Origin: CAZZKG01 sp964654825
GTDB taxonomy: Bacteria; Gemmatimonadota; CAZMKB01
Reading direction: 5' to 3'
DNA length: 38,962 nucleotides
Assembly: GCA_964654825.1 (NCBI GenBank)
Contig: CAZZKG010000033.1
Span: forward strand, 1 to 38,962
The notes under the pieces were generated by a model, which saw nothing but the letters and a program-made list of their open reading frames with translations, did not search any database and was not told the origin of the DNA. Both the position numbers and the translations under genes were made by a program. This document shows, piece by piece, positions 16,424-25,102 of the stretch (positions within the stretch are counted from its first letter, which is position 1; each line of letters starts with the position of its first letter).

Positions 16424-17294
16424 AGGGTTCTTTCACTCCTTCATCAAGGCATAGATATCCGCGTTCACGGAGCCGGTCGCACTCCATCGCCTCTTTCGCG
16501 ATTCTCCTCGATTCCTCGGACGCACTGCCACTCTGAGTCTCCTCCACGAGCCTTTTCACAACAGTGATCAACCCTATTTTCTGATGACACGGAGTACCCT
16601 TGAGGTACACAGCCACTGTGGATATACCTGCGCGGCACAGGCGGGGGATGGAACAGAGCGAACAGTAAACGGCATCTATGGAATCCATGCTGGAAAGACC
16701 TGTGTCGCTCCCCGAAAGATCTCCGTACCCTGCTGTCGAGTTTTCGGACTGGGCGTATCCTCTGAACACCGTGACGCAGAATTCATTTTCCGGAAGCGAT
16801 GTCGAGAGTGACTCTATCTCACCGAGTGTGAGATAGGATGGGAGAGCGAACTTCGAAACCCCGATTTCGTTCCAGAACATCACCGCCTGACTGTTGAGCA
16901 CCATTTCATCGGGACTAACGATGATCTCCAGCGGAATCTTCTCTTCCCGTACAGCCAGGATGAGGCCGGGATTCCCGGTCACGATCCCATCGATCGCCGC
17001 ACTCGTGCGGAGCCGCCTGATGAGGTCGACGACCTGCTCCATGCTCCTGCTCGAGTATGACTCGGCGTCGACGCTGATGTAAACCTTCGCCCTGTGGCAG
17101 TGAGATCGTTCCACGATTTTTTGGAGTTCGTTGATCGATGTGACCTCATACCTTCTTCCGGAGGCCTGCCGGGCAACAGCTGTCGTCGGAAGGTGAGTGG
17201 ATCCTTCTTTGAAGTCGATGAGGAGTGCATGTGCCCCGCTGATGAGGAGTAGTTCGGTTTCCTGGTAAGTGCACGCGGGAGAAAGAATCCGCAC
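16416..17294 (-). CDS. U32-family Fe-S protein (UbiU-like partner)
   Basis: A longer frame opens at 17531, but its first part lies inside the upstream gene. GTG at 17294, with AGGAG 7 bases before it, starts the conserved part (RILSPACTYQETELLL) and gives 292 residues. Peptidase U32 features are VYISVDAES (71-79), DGIVTGNPGLI (102-112), the segment LNSQAVMFWNEIGVSKFALPS, and AVYCSLCSIPRLCRAGISTVAVYLKG, which parallels the family's LCLIPHL...GR. Cys211, Cys214, Cys220 and Cys236 could bind [4Fe-4S] as in UbiU/UbiV, TrhP and RlhA. It is 10 bases after another U32-like gene, so the two may form a heterodimer like UbiU-UbiV. The classic Arg/Cys-rich U32 signature is weak, so peptidase activity should not be assumed. 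Confidence 0.75.
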   Translation of the reverse strand: MRILSPACTYQETELLLISGAHALLIDFKEGSTHLPTTAVARQASGRRYEVTSINELQKIVERSHCHRAKVYISVDAESYSSRSMEQVVDLIRRLRTSAAIDGIVTGNPGLILAVREEKIPLEIIVSPDEMVLNSQAVMFWNEIGVSKFALPSYLTLGEIESLSTSLPENEFCVTVFRGYAQSENSTAGYGDLSGSDTGLSSMDSIDAVYCSLCSIPRLCRAGISTVAVYLKGTPCHQKIGLITVVKRLVEETQSGSASEESRRIAKEAMECDRLRERGYLCLDEGVKEPCE

Positions 17295-17304
17295 GGTCGG
17301 GCTC

Positions 17305-18159
17305 CTATAGGGGAGTGTTGATTTGATAAATGAACCTGTCGATGGTTGACTCACGCACCATGACGAGCTTTTCTTCCAGCTGGAGAATTGAACCGGTTCC
17401 TGAGAGAATGTCATCACTGATTGAAATCGAGCCTGATCCCTCGCCATCCGTTGTGAGAAGAGAATCGGCGCCGTGAAGGAGATAGCCGCATTTCCTCTGA
17501 CAATCATCACAGTGGGAGGTTTCTCCGTCATCGTGTTTAGAGAGATCCCGGATCAGGCAGAAACCGCTGATCACACAGCAGTCATGAGGAAAATACAATG
17601 ATCCGCTCAATCCGGTTTTGCCGAGGCTGACACCTGCCAGCTGGATCGGACAATCGAACTCGACTCTTTTTATCCCATTACTCCACAAAAACCTTCTGTA
17701 TGGAAAATAGGTCAGATTTATGGCGTTGGACCTGTCATAACCCCTGTGGGATCGGTTGGGAATACGGCCGAGGACAGGGATGAGTCTGTGGTACTTGTTC
17801 CGGAGCAGTCTCAATACGCCCCAGTCGTTGACGATCACTTCAGCCGCTTTGGAACTCCGGGAGAGCAGATCGAAACAGGTCTTGAGTTTTTCGATAGAGG
17901 GGTCGGTAACCCGGGGGGTGACTAGTGTGAACGAGAGCCCCCGCTCGAGTGAACCGATGAAACACTGTTCCAGTTCATCTGAGGCGGGAATGAGCGCCTC
18001 CGAGAATTCGTTTCCGAAGTAGATTCTCGAGAATGAAATGTCGGGAGGTGTTTCAGACGGCAGGAGGTGATCCTCAGAATCACCCGGATACCACTCCGTA
18101 AAATCTCTGTCGAGCCACTGTAATTCTTCCGGTCTCTTGATGAAAAGGGCCCATTCCAT
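17305..18159 (-). CDS. U32-like Fe-S protein (UbiV-like partner)
   Basis: 284 residues, no signal peptide. EVIVNDWGVLRLL (107-119) is typical of U32 proteins of the UbiV type, as is the following GRIPN. A Cys-rich C-terminal half carries Cys170 (EFDCPIQ), Cys194, Cys195, Cys201 and the cluster Cys217, Cys220, Cys224 (CDDCQRKC), enough for one or two Fe-S centres. It is the first gene of the redox operon, 43 bases behind a promoter with consensus -35 and -10 boxes (18202-18231). In E. coli the UbiU-UbiV pair supports oxygen-independent hydroxylation for quinone synthesis; here no ubi genes are seen and the substrate is unknown. Confidence 0.7.
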   Translation of the reverse strand: MEWALFIKRPEELQWLDRDFTEWYPGDSEDHLLPSETPPDISFSRIYFGNEFSEALIPASDELEQCFIGSLERGLSFTLVTPRVTDPSIEKLKTCFDLLSRSSKAAEVIVNDWGVLRLLRNKYHRLIPVLGRIPNRSHRGYDRSNAINLTYFPYRRFLWSNGIKRVEFDCPIQLAGVSLGKTGLSGSLYFPHDCCVISGFCLIRDLSKHDDGETSHCDDCQRKCGYLLHGADSLLTTDGEGSGSISISDDILSGTGSILQLEEKLVMVRESTIDRFIYQINTPL

Positions 18160-18201
18160 CGGTGAGATAAGCCTCTCTATAGTGTGAGAAACCTTTTTTC
18201 A

Positions 18202-18231
18202 ATTATACGGGGGTGGGGGGTACTCTGTCAA
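18202..18231 (-). promoter_or_regulatory. Strong promoter of the U32/KOR operon
   Basis: Minus-strand TTGACA (18231-18226), an 18-base spacer that is almost all C, and TATAAT (18207-18202): both boxes match consensus. It begins 8 bases past the stop of the receiver gene at 18240 and should drive the genes from 18159 down to 10985, about 7.2 kb. Confidence 0.85.
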
Positions 18232-18239
18232 GGATTCTT

Positions 18240-18623
18240 TTAGTTACTGTTACCATCCTGATTCATGTAGCTTTTGATCTGTTCGAGGAGGTCGAAAATG
18301 TCGTAGGGTTTGGTTATGTAACCGTCACACCCGGCATCCAGTACCTTCTGCTTGTCCTGCTCCATGGCGAATGCCGTGAGCGCTATGACAGGGATATGTC
18401 GATGTTCGATATTCTTCTTGATGGTCCTCGTCGCTTCGTAACCGCTCACCCGGGGCAGGCCCATGTCCATCAGGATGAGATCCGGAAGGCGTGAATCCGC
18501 CAGTTCGATCGCCTCGCCGCCGTCGCTCGCTTCGTACACATCATAACCCTGTGTCTCGAGCAGTTTGGCGAGGAGGACTCTGTTGTCATCATCATCTTCG
18601 ACAATGAGGATCTTCGGCTTCAC
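18240..18623 (-). CDS. Single-domain response regulator (CheY-like)
   Basis: 127 residues that are just a receiver domain. Acidic pocket Asp10/Asp11 (VEDDDDN), phospho-acceptor Asp53 (LILMDMGLP), switch Thr83 (ALTAFAM) and Lys105 (ITKPYD). No output domain, so it acts by binding a partner or as a phosphate carrier. It is the last of four coupled genes and overlaps the other receiver gene by 4 bases. Confidence 0.93.
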   Translation of the reverse strand: MKPKILIVEDDDDNRVLLAKLLETQGYDVYEASDGGEAIELADSRLPDLILMDMGLPRVSGYEATRTIKKNIEHRHIPVIALTAFAMEQDKQKVLDAGCDGYITKPYDIFDLLEQIKSYMNQDGNSN

Positions 18624-19045
18624 GAACCCTCCTTCTCTGTGTCATCATCGGTTCCGGTCACCGCCCTGTCTACGACGCTGAAAATATCATCAATCTCGAA
18701 AGGTTTTACCAGGTAGTCGAAAGCTCCCAGATCGTAACCGAGTTTCTTCTCGTCGAATATCGAAAGGATGACTACCGGTATGCTCTTCACCTGCCTCGTC
18801 CTCTTGAGTTCCTTCAGGACAAGCCAGCCGTCCATCTCGGGCATGGAGATGTCGAGTGTGATCAGATCGGGCCTGATCTCGATAGCTTTCGCCAATCCTG
18901 TCTTACCGTCCGGAGCCGAAACGACATCATATCCTCTTCCCTGGAATACGGTGCTCAGGATGAAAGAAATGTTCGGGTCATCATCTATCGAAAGGATGAC
19001 CCTGTTCTGTATGGCCAGTTCCTTCGTGTCACTCAACCTGTTCAT
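18620..19045 (-). CDS. Single-domain response regulator
   Basis: 141 residues, a receiver domain with a short acidic tail (TGTDDDTEKEGS). Asp21/Asp22 form the acidic pocket, Asp65 (ITLDISMPE) is the phosphorylation site, Ser95 replaces the switch Thr, and Lys114 lies in LVKPFE. It overlaps the kinase gene by 17 bases, so it is a probable direct substrate of that kinase. There is no DNA-binding domain. Confidence 0.92.
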   Translation of the reverse strand: MNRLSDTKELAIQNRVILSIDDDPNISFILSTVFQGRGYDVVSAPDGKTGLAKAIEIRPDLITLDISMPEMDGWLVLKELKRTRQVKSIPVVILSIFDEKKLGYDLGAFDYLVKPFEIDDIFSVVDRAVTGTDDDTEKEGS

Positions 19046-20627
19046 TTGCCGTGACCTCCTGTCCGGTCATGGGGAGAGTGAATGAAAATATAGTACCTTC
19101 ACCCTGCTTGCTCTCTACCTGGAGTCTGCCACTGTGCAATTCGATGAGCCGCTTCGCGATGGTGAGGCCGAGTCCGGATCCTCCGAATTTCCGCTGCACC
19201 GAACCGTCGACCTGCCTGAATGCTTCGAAGATCATCTTCTGATCCTCAGCACTTATCCCTATCCCCGTGTCGCGGACGGAAATCTTTAGGTCACCATTTC
19301 TCCTCGATGCATTTACCTCGATGAATCCCTTCTCCGTGAATTTCACAGCATTCGCCAGGAGATTGATAACCGCCTGTTTTAACCGCATCCTGTCACCGTG
19401 GAAAGGTGGGAGCTCGGGATCGACATTCGATATGACACTCAGCCCCTTTTCCTCAGACATCGGCCTGACAGTCGTGACCGCCTCTTCCAGGATGACTTTC
19501 ATGTTTACATTTTCTTTGTGCAGGGATATCCTGCCTGATTCTATCTTCGAGAAATCGAGGATTCTGTTGATGAGAGCGAGGAGATCCTTTCCGCTACGGA
19601 GGATTTTGCTGATGTTGCCTTTGTGTGCTGGAGGCAGCGGACCGTCCAGTTCGGCCAGAACACACTGGGAATAACCGATGATGGACGTCAGCGGTGTTCT
19701 GAGCTCATGACTCGTGTTGGCCAGAAACTCCGACTTGAGCTTGTCGAGCTCCATCAGCTTGTCGTTGGCCCTCTGAAGGATGGCATTGTTCTCATTCAGC
19801 TGGGTGGCAAGCTTTTCGAGCTCTTTTGTCCTCTCCTTCACCTTTTCCTCGAGCCGTCTGTTGTGTGACTCGATCTCTCGATTCTTCTTATTGAGTTCGA
19901 TTCTCATGTGATCGAAACTGGAAGCGAGTTCACCCAATTCGTCTTTTGATTTGACAGTGATCGGTTCGTCGAGGTTACCTTCCGCGATGAGGTGAGCGTG
20001 ACTCACCAGCTTACCGAGATTCCTGGTCAGGCCGTAGCTGAACAGGGACGCCCCCAGAAATGCGATCAGAACAAAAAGGAGCGCAAGGCTCGCCATAATG
20101 TTCCTGATCTTGGCGATCCTCTGTTCCATCCCTTCGAATGAGTAGTAATAGAAGATGTTGTGTTTGTGAACCCCGCCCTGCAGAAGAACCGGATAGGAAA
20201 TCTCGAGCAGATCCTTCTCGTCCTTCTGCACGAATCGATATTCGGGCGTGATGCTCATCAGAGCGCTGAATTCCCATGCCGAGAATGCTATCGTACGAGG
20301 CCGGGTGGCGGGAGCCGAGGAAGTCAATTCCTCGAGTCCCATCAGGATGTTGCCGTTTACATCTGCGATTTCGATCTTGTAAAGATCAGTGTTCGTCTCA
20401 TAGATCCTTCTGACGGAAGAGAGAAAAGAGTAGAACGCGTTGTGATAATATCGTTCGTAGTTGGTGATCAATGCCATCGACGTGAGTTCGGCGAACGTCT
20501 TTCCGCTCGACAGGAGGTCACGCTTCTCCGTCTTCTTCTCATGATTGATGAGCAGGAACGTGTATGTGAACAGGATGATCACGATGAATACAACCATCGC
20601 CAGGCTTGTTTTCGTTCGCAGGTTCAT
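19029..20627 (-). CDS. Membrane sensor histidine kinase with HAMP domain
   Basis: 532 residues. Transmembrane helix 1 at about 9-27, a periplasmic sensor of about 150 residues, helix 2 at 177-200, HAMP (200-250), a Glu/Lys-rich coiled coil (245-295), then HisKA with SHELRTP (His307) and a HATPase domain with INLLANAVKF (N box), DTGIGIS (G1), FEAFRQ (F box) and GGSGLGLTIAK (G2). It autophosphorylates on His307 and passes phosphate to the neighbouring receivers. Its ATG overlaps the stop of the binding-protein gene (TGATG), so the lipoprotein and kinase are made together. Confidence 0.93.
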   Translation of the reverse strand: MNLRTKTSLAMVVFIVIILFTYTFLLINHEKKTEKRDLLSSGKTFAELTSMALITNYERYYHNAFYSFLSSVRRIYETNTDLYKIEIADVNGNILMGLEELTSSAPATRPRTIAFSAWEFSALMSITPEYRFVQKDEKDLLEISYPVLLQGGVHKHNIFYYYSFEGMEQRIAKIRNIMASLALLFVLIAFLGASLFSYGLTRNLGKLVSHAHLIAEGNLDEPITVKSKDELGELASSFDHMRIELNKKNREIESHNRRLEEKVKERTKELEKLATQLNENNAILQRANDKLMELDKLKSEFLANTSHELRTPLTSIIGYSQCVLAELDGPLPPAHKGNISKILRSGKDLLALINRILDFSKIESGRISLHKENVNMKVILEEAVTTVRPMSEEKGLSVISNVDPELPPFHGDRMRLKQAVINLLANAVKFTEKGFIEVNASRRNGDLKISVRDTGIGISAEDQKMIFEAFRQVDGSVQRKFGGSGLGLTIAKRLIELHSGRLQVESKQGEGTIFSFTLPMTGQEVTANEQVE

Positions 20628-22198
20628 CAGTTCCTCACAGGGTGGATAGTAATGAGCGAGATATGTTTGTCCTGCCGGGGATTGAAGGATATGTCGTTCT
20701 TCACGCAGTAGAGATTCATCTGCGTGTGGAGCGGTACCCAGGGCAGATCGTTCATCCCGATCTCCTGAGCTTGTTCAAAGAGGTGGGTCCTCTCCACCGG
20801 GTCGATAGTACTCTCTACGAGATTTATCAGAGAATCCAGCAGGGCATTGCGGTAATCGCCTGTATTGAAGGAGCCGTATCCTTTATTGTCTTTGGAGTGG
20901 AGGCAGTCGAAGAAAACCGAGCTGGCATCACCATCCGGGCAGTCCCACCCCATCAGGAAGAATGAATAGTCGAGATCAATCAGAGCAGGTATGAATGTCT
21001 CCTTCGGCAGCGCCTGAAGTTTCGCATCGATGCCGATTTCCCTCAGCTGTGAGACGATTCTCTCCCCGATTTCCTTGTCCTTGATGTATCTATTGTTCGG
21101 ACAGTGCAGGGTGAGCGAGAAACCATCCGGGTACCCGGCCTCCTCGAGTAACTGCCGTGCTCTTTCCGGGTCGTAACCGGGCCGTTCGATCTTCGGGTTG
21201 AACCCGAATACATAGGGGGAACAGAACTGGCTGGCCGGCTTTCCGTAGCCGTTGAGAACTTCATCGATGATCTCTTCCTCATCGATCGCCTGGTAGATAG
21301 CCTCCCGGACCTTTCGATTTTTGAGCGGACTGGGCACATCCTCTACATACGGACTCCTGTCTCTGGCCATGTCGAAACCGAGGTAAATGACACGAAGGCT
21401 CTCCTGCGAAATGAGCTTGACCTGCGGCCAGGTCTTCACGATTTTCACCATGTCCACCGGGATATCGACGACCAGATCACCCTCTCCGTTCGAGATCATG
21501 CTCACTCTCGTCTCGGGATCGCTTTCGGGGACGAAGCGTACCAGGTCGAACGCCGCCCGTCCGCCCCAGTACTCATCGAAGGCTTCGAGCTTCACCTCGA
21601 CACCTTTCTTCCACGAGACGAAGCGGTAGGGACCGGTCCCGATCGGATTGACGTCGATTTGCGTGTCCTTGAATCGTTGCGCCATTTCCTTCGGCATGAT
21701 CATGCAGTTATAAAGTTTGTAGGGAAGTATCGCGCTCGGTTCTTTCATCCGTATCACCACCGTGTGATCCCCCTCCGTGGTGATACTCGCCACTTTGCCG
21801 AGTCCACCTCCGACATCTGATTTAGGGTGGTCTTTCGCCCTCAGGAGACTCGCCACAACGTCAGCGGCGGTGAGCGTTTTTCCGTTGTGAAATTTCACAC
21901 CGGACCTGATATAGAACTTCCAGGTAAGGTCGTCGGGATTCTTCCACCCCTCGGCGAGCGAGGCCTCCATGTCTATTTTGCTTTCCCCGTCGAGACTGAT
22001 GAGCGGTTCCATGACATTGTAGAGAACGGAGTGGGTCACCGTCTCAGCAACGGTGTGCGGATCCGTGGTGAAAATATCCGAAGACTGGACGATCGTAATG
22101 TCTCTCTCGATGTCATTTTCCTCGATGGTTTCTCTGTGTAAACATGATATGAAAATCACCAGTGTCGCGAGTACTATCAGAGGCACTCGGTGCATCAT
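20627..22198 (-). CDS. Family-5 peptide-binding lipoprotein (SBP_bac_5), sensor-associated
   Basis: ATG at 22198, with GGAGGAG upstream, gives 523 residues; an open frame continues 32 codons further but lacks a ribosome site and would bury the signal. Lipoprotein signal with lipobox FISC (Cys19). The rest is a DppA/OppA-type binding protein: TVTHSVLYNVMEPLISLDGE, the signature GWKNPDDLTWKFYIRSGVKFHNG, and NPIGTGPYRFVSWKKG. Such proteins bind di- or oligopeptides or related ligands. No ABC permease or ATPase is encoded nearby. The stop overlaps the histidine kinase start, suggesting it feeds a ligand signal to the kinase's periplasmic domain rather than a transporter. Confidence 0.9.
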   Translation of the reverse strand: MMHRVPLIVLATLVIFISCLHRETIEENDIERDITIVQSSDIFTTDPHTVAETVTHSVLYNVMEPLISLDGESKIDMEASLAEGWKNPDDLTWKFYIRSGVKFHNGKTLTAADVVASLLRAKDHPKSDVGGGLGKVASITTEGDHTVVIRMKEPSAILPYKLYNCMIMPKEMAQRFKDTQIDVNPIGTGPYRFVSWKKGVEVKLEAFDEYWGGRAAFDLVRFVPESDPETRVSMISNGEGDLVVDIPVDMVKIVKTWPQVKLISQESLRVIYLGFDMARDRSPYVEDVPSPLKNRKVREAIYQAIDEEEIIDEVLNGYGKPASQFCSPYVFGFNPKIERPGYDPERARQLLEEAGYPDGFSLTLHCPNNRYIKDKEIGERIVSQLREIGIDAKLQALPKETFIPALIDLDYSFFLMGWDCPDGDASSVFFDCLHSKDNKGYGSFNTGDYRNALLDSLINLVESTIDPVERTHLFEQAQEIGMNDLPWVPLHTQMNLYCVKNDISFNPRQDKHISLITIHPVRN

Positions 22199-22516
22199 TT
22201 TTGTCTCCTCCAGACGGTGATGAGAACGGGTCGATTGGTCACCGGTCGTTAAAGATATGGCAATTTCTATGCCACCTGCGGCCGGAGTTCGCATTCCCCC
22301 GGGAGCTCAGTCCTCTTCGCTTCGAAGCCATTTTTCATCTTCGCGAACGGATATCCTAAACTGCTTGACCGTATGGGAGGTCGGGTGTATTATTGAATTT
22401 CTTGCCGGGCCGGCAGGTTTGATCTGTCGATGTCAGATTGCCCGGGCATACCGGATCATCCATTTTTCACCGGATTCGTAAGAAGATTCCGTTCTCGTCA
22501 GTGAAAGGGGTAATCA
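22199..22516. other. Divergent intergenic region
   Basis: About 318 bases between the binding-protein and M64 genes. It holds the rightward promoter at 22365-22393 and a leader of roughly 115 bases. No clear leftward promoter, repeat family or RNA gene is seen. Confidence 0.5.
22365..22393 (+). promoter_or_regulatory. Sigma70-type promoter of the M64 peptidase gene
   Basis: TTGACC (22365-22370), 17 bases, TATTAT (22388-22393). The leader to the ATG at 22517 is about 115 bases. Confidence 0.7.
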
Positions 22517-23935
22517 ATGAGGTATCAGGTACCCATCACCCTGTTGTGCGGTCTGATCCTGCTCCCACTGTCCGCACGTGGTTCCGGCGATTTTCTCGAG
22601 GAGAAGGCGATGCGGGTGGACTTTTATCACACCGGGTCAGGTGATCAGGAAATCTTCAGCATCGATCGGATTTATCAGGAACCGCACTGGGGAGGCAGCA
22701 GGAAAAATTTTATCGATACAACCGGCCTGGGGAAGTACATGTTCAGGGTGTACGATATTCACACCAACCGGCTCATCTATTCGAGAGGGTTTTCCAGCAT
22801 CTACGGAGAGTGGGAGACGACGGGAGAGGCGGGAGAAGGTGTTGCGAGAACCTTTCAAGAATCTGCGGTTTTTCCTTTTCCTGAGAAAAGTGTCCAGTTT
22901 GTGATAGCGAAGAGGAACAGGCAGGGTCATTTCGAGGAGCTCTTCAATTACACCATAGATCCGGGATCCACCGGAATTCACAGGGAATATCACGGAAGGG
23001 GATACGAATCCCGGAAGTTCATGTATCACGGTGACCCGGCGAAGAAAGTGGATGTCGTGATCATGGGAGATGGATACACGAAAGCGGAAGCCGGAAAGTT
23101 CGAACGAGATGTCGAGAGATTTACGAACAGGCTCTTCGAGTTCGCTCCCTTCAGAGAACGGAAAAAAGACTTCAACATCTGGACCATATTCGTCGAATCG
23201 GGGGAGTCCGGCATCGATGAACCGACGAACGGCCTGTGGAGGGATAATGTCCTCGGTGCCTCTTACAACACCTTCGATACCCCGCGCTACGTGCTGACCA
23301 TGGACAACCGAGTCTTGCGGGACATCGCCTCGAATGCACCTTATGATGAGATCTACGTCATTATCAACTCAAACCGTTACGGCGGCGGTGGCATATTCAA
23401 CCTGTTCGCCATCACTTACACCGATCCCGAGGAGGACTGGCAGTCGTGGTGGCCGGAATACGTGTTCGTGCACGAATTCGGACATGCGTTCGCCGGCCTC
23501 GGTGACGAATACTACACCTCCAATGTCGCATACTCCGATTTTTATCCACCGGGAGTGGAACCGTGGGAGCCCAATGTGACCGCACTCGCGGATGTCGGGA
23601 TGCTCAAATGGCGCCACCACCTCGAGGAGGGAACTCCGCTTCCCACTCCCTGGGAGAAGGTCCGGTACGACTCGGTCTCGACTCTGAGGAGGAACCTGGA
23701 CACGGAAAGTGAACAGTACGAAGAGGAGAGAAAGAAACTCGACGATGAGAGGGAGAGGATCCTCAAAGAGGATCCATACGCGGGAAAGGTGGGAGCGTTC
23801 GAAGGGGCGGGATATGCTTCGGAAGGCCTCTATCGACCCTCCCTGGACTGTATCATGTTCTCGAAGGCTCTCGTCCCTTTCTGCCCCGTCTGCAGAGAGG
23901 CGATCGAGAAGGTTATAAATTTCCACACCGAATAA
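22517..23935 (+). CDS. Exported M64-family metallopeptidase (IgA peptidase-like)
   Basis: 472 residues. Sec signal peptide (1-23, LLCGLILLPLSARGSG). An N-terminal beta domain (30-150) is followed by the catalytic domain: VDVVIMGDGYT (178-188) and HEFGHAFAGLGDEY (319-332), with His319, His323 and Asp330 as probable zinc ligands and Glu320 as the base. The C-terminal DCIMFSKALVPFCPVCREAIEKVI matches the end of this family. M64 members include a Clostridium IgA protease, but most are uncharacterised environmental proteins; the substrate here is unknown. A helical Glu/Arg-rich insert is present at about 390-425. The next gene begins 33 bases later and is likely cotranscribed. Confidence 0.92.
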   Translation: MRYQVPITLLCGLILLPLSARGSGDFLEEKAMRVDFYHTGSGDQEIFSIDRIYQEPHWGGSRKNFIDTTGLGKYMFRVYDIHTNRLIYSRGFSSIYGEWETTGEAGEGVARTFQESAVFPFPEKSVQFVIAKRNRQGHFEELFNYTIDPGSTGIHREYHGRGYESRKFMYHGDPAKKVDVVIMGDGYTKAEAGKFERDVERFTNRLFEFAPFRERKKDFNIWTIFVESGESGIDEPTNGLWRDNVLGASYNTFDTPRYVLTMDNRVLRDIASNAPYDEIYVIINSNRYGGGGIFNLFAITYTDPEEDWQSWWPEYVFVHEFGHAFAGLGDEYYTSNVAYSDFYPPGVEPWEPNVTALADVGMLKWRHHLEEGTPLPTPWEKVRYDSVSTLRRNLDTESEQYEEERKKLDDERERILKEDPYAGKVGAFEGAGYASEGLYRPSLDCIMFSKALVPFCPVCREAIEKVINFHTE

Positions 23936-23968
23936 CAGTGTAGCCGCGATCGAAAGAAGGAGGAGAAA

Positions 23969-25099
23969 ATGGGACTTGACTGGTTACCGAAGGACGATGA
24001 GCTGAAGGATCACGCCATGTGGGGGGAAGGGCATTTCGGCGATAGTGCGCCTTCCGTCATATACGAGAAGAAACCCCTCACGTCACCCGACGGGGAAGTA
24101 ACAGAAGGTGTTTACACAGCCTGGATCGTGCTCAACAATCCTCGGCAGTACAACTCGTACACCACCGACATGGTGAAGAGCGTGATAGCCGGATTTCAGA
24201 ACGCTTCGCTCGACAGGAGCGTTGCCGCCGTCATCTTCACCGCTGTTGGTGACAGGGCTTTCTGCACCGGCGGCAATACCAGGGAATACGCGGAATACTA
24301 CGCCAGGAGACCGAATGAATACGGCGAGTACATGGACATCTTCAACCAGATGGTGGATGCCATCCTGGGCTGTAAAAAACCGACGATCTGCCGGGTCAAC
24401 GGGATGAGAATAGCCGGAGGTCAGGAGATCGGTATGGCCTGTGATCTCGCCATAACCTCGGATCTGGCCATCTTCGGCCAGGCCGGGCCGCGACACGGTT
24501 CCGCGCCGGATGGCGGCAGCACCGATTTCCTTCCGTGGTTCCTCTCGATGGAGGATGCCATGTGGAGCTGCGTCTCCTGCGAACTCTGGAGTTCCTACAA
24601 AATGAAGCTGAAAGGGCTCGTCTCCAAGGTGGTCCCCGTTCTAAAGGACGGCGACAGCTATCTCCGGAATCCCCTTGTGATCACCGACAGGTATGTCGAT
24701 GACGGGGAAATCGTGTACGGGGAGTTTAAAAGAGGTGACAGCGCGAAAAAAGCGAAGGAGATCATGAAATCGTTACCGATCGACTTCTCCGGACTGGACA
24801 GGACGGTAAACGAGGTTGTCTGGACGCTTGCGAATCTCTTCCCCGGCTGTCTCATGAAATCGATCGATGGGATCAGGGCCAAGAAGAAGTTCTTCTGGGA
24901 TCAGATGAAACTCCCCAACAGGCACTGGCTGTCCGCGAACATGACGGTCGAGGCGTTTCTCGGTTTCACCGCGTTCAACACCAAAAAGATCACCGGCCGC
25001 GACACCATCGATTTTCTGCGTTACCGGCAGCTGATAGCCGATGGGGCTGAGATGGATCAGAAAGCTTTCGAGGAGGTACTCGGTAAACCGACCGAATAG
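23969..25099 (+). CDS. 6-oxocyclohex-1-ene-1-carbonyl-CoA hydrolase (BamA/Oah-like)
   Basis: 376 residues, about the length of the BamA ring-opening hydrolase of anaerobic benzoyl-CoA degradation. The crotonase core is visible (WIVLNNPRQYNSYT, RAFCTGGNTREYAEYY, GMRIAGGQEIGMACDLAI), with the family-specific N-terminal extension and C-terminal IDGIRAKKKFFWDQMKLPNR and FLGFTAFNTKK. The enzyme hydrates and hydrolytically opens 6-oxocyclohexene-carbonyl-CoA. None of the usual partners (benzoyl-CoA reductase, BamR hydratase) is adjacent. A zinc dehydrogenase lies 1.4 kb away but resembles sugar dehydrogenases more than the BamQ type. AAGGAGGAG precedes ATG. I give no symbol, to avoid confusion with the outer-membrane BamA. 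Confidence 0.88.
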   Translation: MGLDWLPKDDELKDHAMWGEGHFGDSAPSVIYEKKPLTSPDGEVTEGVYTAWIVLNNPRQYNSYTTDMVKSVIAGFQNASLDRSVAAVIFTAVGDRAFCTGGNTREYAEYYARRPNEYGEYMDIFNQMVDAILGCKKPTICRVNGMRIAGGQEIGMACDLAITSDLAIFGQAGPRHGSAPDGGSTDFLPWFLSMEDAMWSCVSCELWSSYKMKLKGLVSKVVPVLKDGDSYLRNPLVITDRYVDDGEIVYGEFKRGDSAKKAKEIMKSLPIDFSGLDRTVNEVVWTLANLFPGCLMKSIDGIRAKKKFFWDQMKLPNRHWLSANMTVEAFLGFTAFNTKKITGRDTIDFLRYRQLIADGAEMDQKAFEEVLGKPTE

Positions 25100-25102
25100 G
25101 GA

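Noticed and set aside
17295..17531. An open frame extending the U32-like gene upstream by 79 codons.
   Set aside because: It lies inside the coding region of the preceding U32-like gene, and its composition is not U32-like. GTG at 17294 has a good ribosome site and starts the conserved part.
22199..22294. An N-terminal extension of the peptide-binding lipoprotein.
   Set aside because: It would put 32 residues before the lipoprotein signal, while ATG at 22198 has GGAGGAG upstream.
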